Notes under the pieces: generated by a model
Seen by the model: only the letters and a program-made list of their open reading frames with translations
Told to the model about the DNA's origin: nothing
Database searches by the model: none
Shown here: positions 13,487 to 18,158 of the stretch, piece by piece
How the letters are laid out: each line of letters opens with the position of its first letter
How positions within the stretch are numbered: position 1 is the first letter of the stretch
NCBI GenBank assembly: GCA_946481465.1
Contig: CAMLOC010000005.1
Location: forward strand, 1 to 18,158
DNA: 18,158 nt
Source of the DNA: an uncultured Shinella sp.
GTDB lineage: Bacteria > Pseudomonadota > Alphaproteobacteria > Rhizobiales > Rhizobiaceae
Reading direction: 5' to 3'
Made by a program: the position numbers and the translations under genes

Positions 13487-14862
13487 CGGCCGTCGCCGAC
13501 CATGCCGGCCGGCCATCCCTTTCCATGGCGGACTGGCTGCCTCCCCTGGCCTTGCTTGCCGGAACGGCCGTCGTCGGGGGGGCGCTCGGCGGCCTCTCGA
13601 GACCGCTCTTCGTGCTCGGTTGCGGCGCCGTCGGCTGGTATGCGTGGCGAAGGGGGCCGGCAGCGCATTTCTACAGCGTCCTGCTGCTGTTCGCCTTTTC
13701 TCCCTTCGTGCGGCGCGTGGTCGATGTCTCGGCCGGGTTCGACTATTCGAGCCTGATGCTCGTCGGGCCGCTGCTGGCCATTCTCGTCACCGGTCCCGAT
13801 GTCCTGCGCGGCCTGTCGGGGGACCGATGGGACGGCCGGCTCTGGCCGATCCTCACGGTCGGGCTTTGCATCGTCTATGCCACCGTGCTCACGCTGGCGC
13901 AGGGGAACTGGTCGGACACCATGTCCGGCGCGCTGAAATGGCTTGCGCCGCTCGTCTATGGCGCGGCGCTCGCGTTGCATGCCCGCGGCGAAGAGATCCT
14001 GGATGCGGCGGTTTCCGCCTTCGCGGTCATCCTGCCCCTGACCGGGGCCTATGCCATCTACCAGTATGTCAACCCGCCGGAATGGGACCGCTACTGGATG
14101 CAGTACGCGTCCATCATGTCGGCGGGCCAGCCCGTGCCCTACGGCGTGCGTTCGTTCAGCACGCTCAACGGTCCGGCGAGCTACGCCACCTTCACCGCCG
14201 CCGGCCTGCTCCTGACGTTCTTCCTGCGGCGAAACTGGCTTTCGATGCTGCTGATCCTGCCGGCATTCATGGGCTTTCTGCTCTCGCAGTACCGCACGGC
14301 CTGGATCGCGCTGGCGATGGGCGTATTGTTCTGCCTCCTGTTCAGCGCCACGCGCCTGCGCGCCGCCACGATCATCGTCGGCGCGATAGGGCTCGGGCTG
14401 CTTGCGTTGACGATACCGCCCTTCTCCGACGTGATCGGCGAGCGCCTGGCGAGCTTCGGCCAGGGCGGGCAGGACGGCAGCGCGCAGGAGCGCCTGCAGC
14501 AATATGTGACCCTGTGGGACCTGCCGGACAGTTCGGTCGTCGGCATCGGCTTCTCGACCGTGGATGTCGGCACCGCCGGCGCCATGGCCGTGGACGGCAT
14601 GATCATCGCGTGCTGGCTGGCGATGGGCATTCCCGTCGGCATTCTCTGCCTCTTCGGCTTCGTGTGGGCGGCCGCCCTGCCGATCTTCGAGGCTTTTCGC
14701 GCAAGGACCGCGCAGGCCGTGGTCATTGCGGCCTTCGGCCTCGGCGCCCTGGTGCAATTGCCTCTCGCCAATCTGGCGGCCGGCGAACTGGGGGTGCTGT
14801 TCTGGTCGCTCATCGTGCTGACCGCAGGCCGGGCGCCGATCCAACGTTCGGTTGAGCGGTGA
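13483..14862 (+). CDS. Wzy/O-antigen-ligase-family EPS polymerase
   Basis: 459 residues, about eleven to thirteen hydrophobic segments, no cleavable signal peptide. A large loop at about 195-232 contains RSFSTLNGPASYATF (223-237), and a later segment SQYRTAWIALAMG (268-280) carries the R-x-A signature seen in the Wzy/WaaL (O-antigen ligase) family; GIGFSTVD follows further on. In Wzx/Wzy systems this protein joins repeat units on the periplasmic side, with chain length set by the co-polymerase encoded two genes upstream. The ATG overlaps the GT4 stop (ATGA). A ligase role is less likely here, because no lipid A or core genes are near and flippase and co-polymerase genes are. Confidence 0.82.
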   Translation: MTAVADHAGRPSLSMADWLPPLALLAGTAVVGGALGGLSRPLFVLGCGAVGWYAWRRGPAAHFYSVLLLFAFSPFVRRVVDVSAGFDYSSLMLVGPLLAILVTGPDVLRGLSGDRWDGRLWPILTVGLCIVYATVLTLAQGNWSDTMSGALKWLAPLVYGAALALHARGEEILDAAVSAFAVILPLTGAYAIYQYVNPPEWDRYWMQYASIMSAGQPVPYGVRSFSTLNGPASYATFTAAGLLLTFFLRRNWLSMLLILPAFMGFLLSQYRTAWIALAMGVLFCLLFSATRLRAATIIVGAIGLGLLALTIPPFSDVIGERLASFGQGGQDGSAQERLQQYVTLWDLPDSSVVGIGFSTVDVGTAGAMAVDGMIIACWLAMGIPVGILCLFGFVWAAALPIFEAFRARTAQAVVIAAFGLGALVQLPLANLAAGELGVLFWSLIVLTAGRAPIQRSVER

Positions 14863-14889
14863 GAGTATCTTTACGTTTGCGCGCTAAGA

Positions 14890-14943
14890 CCGGTTCTGGA
14901 CCCCTCGCTCCCTGGAGGGCCTGAGAACAAGGCGCAGAACCGG
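14890..14943 (+). repeat. 9-bp inverted repeat in the leader of the flippase gene
   Basis: CCGGTTCTG (14890-14898) and CAGAACCGG (14935-14943) are perfect complements separated by 36 bases, ending nine bases before ATG 14953. The loop holds GGAGGG (14914-14919), the only strong Shine-Dalgarno-like stretch in this 90-base gap, yet it is about 33 bases from the start. Folding would bring the site close to the start codon. This is the longest gap inside the operon; no promoter is convincing. Confidence 0.4.
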
Positions 14944-14952
14944 GCCATCGCA

Positions 14953-16494
14953 ATGACTGCCACTCCACCGGAAGAACTGGCCCTTGCGCCCCAAAGGTCG
15001 AAGAAGGTGATGGCCGCCCTGCTGATGGGGGGCGCCCTTGCCGGCAAGGTGCTGGGCCTCCTGCGCGAAATCATCATGGCGCATGTCATCGGCGTCGCGC
15101 TCGTCGCCGACGGTTTCCGCACCGCGATCACCATCATCCTCATGCCGCTCGCCTTCCTCCAGAACGAGAGCGTTCCGGCCATCCTCGTGCCGCTGATGAG
15201 GGAGGCGCAGGAGCGCGGCGAAGGTCCGCAGCGCCTTGCGGGAATGAGCATCGCGCTGACCCTGATCGGCGTCCTCCTGATGCTGCCGATGTATGCGGTC
15301 GGCTATGTGCTCGTCGACTGGATGGTGATCGGCTTTTCGGAAGAGGGCCGCCACCTGACGCTGCACATGGTCTACATCCTGGCGCTCAGCATGCCCGCCT
15401 CGGTGCTGATCAACTGCCTGGCCGCGGGCGAGGTGGCCATCGGCAGGACGCGCATGACCAACCTGCGCGCGGCGGCGCTGAATGTCGGCGTGATCATCGG
15501 TCTCGGCTTCCTGGTGCTGACGGGCTACAACTACATCCTCGCCTGGGCCTTCACCGGCGCCTTCAACCTTCTGGCCTGCTGGGGTGTCTGGCGCCTGGTG
15601 GCGGAAGGCAACTTGAGCTTTACGGGTGTCACGCCCCGACTGGTCATCGACATCGGCCGCGAATTCCTCGCCCGCCTTCGTCCCTTCCTGCTTCTGCCCG
15701 GCTTCGAGCAGGCGAATATCTGGCTGGAACGGCTGCTCGCCTCGCGCGTCGTGACGGGCGCCGTGGCCTCGCTCGACTATGCCCGCACCCTGACCGACAG
15801 CGCCCTGCTTCTCCTCAGCCAGCCGATCGGGCTCGCGCTGCTTGCCGACGGCAACAGGAACGACGAGCGCGAGGAGATCCAGAAGATCGCGCGGCCGCTT
15901 CTGGCGGCGGGCGTGCCCTTCGCGGCCTTCATCTACGTCTTCGCGGAGGATATCGTCCGCCTCGTCTTCGAGCGCGGCGTCTTCGGCGCGCATGGCGTGC
16001 TCCTGACCAGCCAGGCGCTGAGCGGCATCGCGGTCGGCATGTGGGCCTCCACCCTCGGCTGGGTTCTCCTGCGGTTGCTCAACCGCTCGAACCGCAACAC
16101 GAAGGCGGCCATCATCCTGATGTCGGCCTATGCGGCGAATATCGCGATGAACCTGCTCACCCTATCCCTTTGGGAAGGCAGCGGCATGGAGGTGTTCATG
16201 CTCGGCCTGGGCGAGGCGTCGCGCAGCATCGTGCTGCTGCTCGGCGTGGCGCTCGCGCTCAATTGCGGCGGCACGCTCCTGCGCCTGTTCCTCGTCGCGC
16301 TGGTTCCGGCCGTCTGCCTCGTGCTGGCCGAATGGCAGTTCCTGCAGTCCATCTCCGTACCCTTCGAAAAGCTCGTCCTCGGGGGCATGTTGTGGTGCAT
16401 CGCCACCCTGGCCGCGGCGTGGATGCTCTGCCCGGACCTGTTGCGTCTCATCGTCCGGAAGGTGGCCAGGCCCCTGTTCAGAGGAAAGAACTGA
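14953..16494 (+). CDS. MurJ/MviN-type lipid-linked oligosaccharide flippase (probable EPS Wzx)
   Basis: 513 residues, twelve to fourteen predicted membrane helices, near the size of MurJ. The N-terminal GALAGKVLGLLREIIMAHVIG (within 27-47) and VFERGVFGA (338-346) match conserved MviN/MurJ elements, and LERLLASR (258-265) lies in the central region. MurJ proteins move lipid II across the inner membrane; a copy inside an EPS operon with polymerase and co-polymerase most likely moves the EPS repeat unit, and no other flippase gene is seen in this arm. The housekeeping murJ is expected elsewhere. Start ATG 14953 gives a plausible 18-residue polar N-terminus but has no strong ribosome site close by; a GTG/ATG pair at 15007-15012 is the alternative and would leave almost no residues before the first helix. 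Confidence 0.83.
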   Translation: MTATPPEELALAPQRSKKVMAALLMGGALAGKVLGLLREIIMAHVIGVALVADGFRTAITIILMPLAFLQNESVPAILVPLMREAQERGEGPQRLAGMSIALTLIGVLLMLPMYAVGYVLVDWMVIGFSEEGRHLTLHMVYILALSMPASVLINCLAAGEVAIGRTRMTNLRAAALNVGVIIGLGFLVLTGYNYILAWAFTGAFNLLACWGVWRLVAEGNLSFTGVTPRLVIDIGREFLARLRPFLLLPGFEQANIWLERLLASRVVTGAVASLDYARTLTDSALLLLSQPIGLALLADGNRNDEREEIQKIARPLLAAGVPFAAFIYVFAEDIVRLVFERGVFGAHGVLLTSQALSGIAVGMWASTLGWVLLRLLNRSNRNTKAAIILMSAYAANIAMNLLTLSLWEGSGMEVFMLGLGEASRSIVLLLGVALALNCGGTLLRLFLVALVPAVCLVLAEWQFLQSISVPFEKLVLGGMLWCIATLAAAWMLCPDLLRLIVRKVARPLFRGKN

Positions 16495-16495
16495 C

Positions 16496-17482
16496 GTGGT
16501 TGCTCTCAATCCCGTGCTTGCTGCCATTCTGAGGAATACCCTCGGCCGGCGCCGCGGCGTTACCGGCTGTCTTTTCACCTTTCACCGCGCGGCGAGGCCG
16601 GAGGATTGGGCATCGCTGCCCGATCGCGACTTCTACGTCGACATCGGCTTCCTGGACAGGCTGCTCGCCTATCTGGCCCGGCACGGCTGGAGCGTCGTGA
16701 CGATCGGGGAGGCCATCCGCCGCTCCGCCGCCGGCGATCCGTCGAAGTTCGTCAATTTCTCGATCGACGATTGCTACCGCGACACGTTCGAGCTCGTCGT
16801 CCCGCTTTTCCGCAAGCACGGCGTTCCCGTCACCCTGTTCGTGACCACGGGTATCCCGGACGGCACCCATGTGATGTGGCAGGCGGGGCTTGAGCAGACG
16901 CTGCGCGAGCGCGACACGGTCGTCCTCGACGGCGAGATCGTCGATGTCGCCTCGTCCGAGCGCAAGCGCGCCGTCTACAACGCCAAGGCCAGGGCCTGGG
17001 AAGGGCGCGAGCCGCTGGAATATGCCGCCTTCTGCGCCGCCAACGCGGTCGACACCGGCGCCGTCTACGCGAACCACGCCATGACCTGGGAGATGATCGA
17101 GGCCGTCGTCGGCGATCCCCATGTCGAGATCGGATCGCATACCGTCCATCACCCGCATGTCGCCTCGCTGAGCGAGGAGGCGGCCTTCTACGAGCTGGAG
17201 CGTTCACGCCTGCGGCTGGAGGAGCGGCTGGATATCGATGTGCATCACTTCGCCTTCCCATACGGGCGGGCCGGCGATTGCGGCCCGCGGGATTTCGCGC
17301 TGGCGGGGAAGGCGGGCTACCGCAGCGCATCGACGACCCGGAAAGGGCTTCTGAGGGCGGGTGCCGACCCGCTTCACCTGCCCCGCAACACCCTGAACGG
17401 ACGGCACCAGCAGATGCACCATGCGGAACTCCACCTGACCGGCATTTCGGGTCTTGCGGCGAGGGTGCTCAACCGTGTCTGA
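16496..17482 (+). CDS. Polysaccharide deacetylase family protein (CE4/NodB-like)
   Basis: 328 residues. The GTG start at 16496 has GAGGAAAG seven bases upstream and lies one base after the flippase stop. CE4 motif 1 appears as NFSIDD (87-92) with D91 and D92, motif 2 as GSHTVHHPH (213-221) with metal-ligand histidines H215 and H219, and motif 3 as FAFPYG (252-257). An insertion of about 70 residues (about 125-195) separates motif 1 from motif 2. The family removes N- or O-acetyl groups from sugar polymers using a divalent metal. No signal peptide is seen, so it may act on lipid-linked repeat units in the cytoplasm or lie at the membrane. It would set the acetylation pattern of the EPS. The stop overlaps the next gene by eight bases. 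Confidence 0.88.
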   Translation: MVALNPVLAAILRNTLGRRRGVTGCLFTFHRAARPEDWASLPDRDFYVDIGFLDRLLAYLARHGWSVVTIGEAIRRSAAGDPSKFVNFSIDDCYRDTFELVVPLFRKHGVPVTLFVTTGIPDGTHVMWQAGLEQTLRERDTVVLDGEIVDVASSERKRAVYNAKARAWEGREPLEYAAFCAANAVDTGAVYANHAMTWEMIEAVVGDPHVEIGSHTVHHPHVASLSEEAAFYELERSRLRLEERLDIDVHHFAFPYGRAGDCGPRDFALAGKAGYRSASTTRKGLLRAGADPLHLPRNTLNGRHQQMHHAELHLTGISGLAARVLNRV

Positions 17483-18158
17483 CCGGCGTTTGAAAATCCT
17501 GTCCATCGCGCACCCGGCCGTTGAGGCGGCGGCCGGCCGGTTGCGATACCATCCCTTCGCCGGCCGCCCGGACCTCGACGTGCATCTTCTCGCCCCCCGT
17601 CGCTGGCACCAGTTCGGCCGGACGATCGAGGCCGATCCGCCGGGCGATCCGGGCGTGACCATGCATATCCTGCCGATCCGGTTCGGCCGGGGCGGGCCGA
17701 TGAGCTGGTATCTCCACATCTATCCGGGGATGCGAAGGCTGATCCGCGAGATCGAGCCCGATGTCATCCACCTGTGGGAGGAGCCCTGGTCGCTCGTCGC
17801 CCTCCAGGCGAAGATCCTCAAGGGCGACGCCGCGCTCGTGCTGGAGGTCGACCAGAACATCCTGAAGCGCCTGCCGCCGCCGTTCGAGAGCATCCGCCGG
17901 CATGTCCTGCGCAACACCGACCACATTCTCTCGCGCAGCCCCGACGCCACGGCGGTCGTGCGCGCCTGCGGCTATGCGGGCACGGTCGGGGAGGTCGGCT
18001 ACGGCGTCGATTTCGCGACCTTCGGCCCGCGGCAGGCGGCGCAGCGCGCGCCCGGCCTGCGCCTCGGCTATGTCGGCCGGCTGGTCGTCGAGAAGGGGCT
18101 CGACGATGCGCTGGATGCGCTGGCGCGCGCGCCGGCGGACGTGACGCTGGCGATCATG
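17475..18158 (+). CDS. GT4-like glycosyltransferase, N-terminal part only
   Basis: The frame is open from GTG 17475 to the window edge (228 codons), so the C-terminal half with the EX7E motif is missing. The start is a GTG with GCGAGGG about eight bases upstream, overlapping the deacetylase stop by eight bases; ATG codons further in are too late. The opening RRLKILSIAHPAVE (4-17) is a Rossmann first strand, followed by EPDVIHLWEEPWS (about 94-106), a hinge strand HILSRSPDATAVV, and then GYVGRLVVEKGLDDALDAL at about residues 196-214, the start of a GT4 donor domain. Probable role: another sugar addition to the repeat unit. Confidence 0.82.
   Translation, partial: MSDRRLKILSIAHPAVEAAAGRLRYHPFAGRPDLDVHLLAPRRWHQFGRTIEADPPGDPGVTMHILPIRFGRGGPMSWYLHIYPGMRRLIREIEPDVIHLWEEPWSLVALQAKILKGDAALVLEVDQNILKRLPPPFESIRRHVLRNTDHILSRSPDATAVVRACGYAGTVGEVGYGVDFATFGPRQAAQRAPGLRLGYVGRLVVEKGLDDALDALARAPADVTLAIM

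Noticed and set aside
13414..14844. Minus-strand frame of 476 codons opposite the polymerase gene
   Set aside because: Gln/Arg/Glu-rich shadow of a hydrophobic membrane-protein gene; no start signal or domain.

Overview
The window is a GC-rich stretch of alphaproteobacterial DNA, most likely from a member of the Rhizobiaceae. This is inferred from protein style, rhizobial-type promoter matches, a CtrA-type box and tightly packed EPS genes; the genus cannot be fixed. It is a cell-surface polysaccharide locus with two divergent arms meeting at a 215-bp regulatory region (7316-7530). It contains 14 protein genes, two of them cut by the window edges, and I see no RNA genes, insertion sequences or CRISPR.

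Minus-strand arm (7315 down to 1): a GT4 glycosyltransferase and a multi-membrane-span GT-C-like protein come first. After a 210-bp gap with two GC-rich hairpins follows a tightly coupled set: a HAD phosphatase-UbiA prenyltransferase fusion, a DprE1-like FAD oxidase, a small four-helix SMR/ArnE-like membrane protein, an extended SDR epimerase/dehydratase, and the N-terminal third of a class III aminotransferase. The first three look like the core of the mycobacterial decaprenyl-phospho-D-arabinose pathway: PRPP plus polyprenyl phosphate to polyprenyl-phospho-ribose, then C2 oxidation. I infer a polyprenyl-phospho-pentose donor pathway, possibly feeding the GT-C-like protein.

Plus-strand arm (7531 to 18158): a secreted clan GH-A glycoside hydrolase, then, after a 148-bp gap with a TTAA-N7-TTAA (CtrA-type) box, a run of EPS genes: GT4, a Wzc/ExoP-type polysaccharide co-polymerase, GT4, a Wzy/O-antigen-ligase-type polymerase, a MurJ/MviN-type flippase serving as probable Wzx, a polysaccharide deacetylase, and the N-terminal part of a further GT4. 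This is a Wzx/Wzy-dependent assembly system. The initiating sugar-phosphate transferase and the outer-membrane exporter are not in the window.

Most notable: the polyprenyl-phospho-pentose module in a Gram-negative EPS locus; a DprE1-like enzyme with Thr at the position of mycobacterial Cys387; a co-polymerase whose C-terminal kinase domain has Arg for the Walker A Lys and lacks the tyrosine tail; and the CtrA-like box ahead of the EPS operon.
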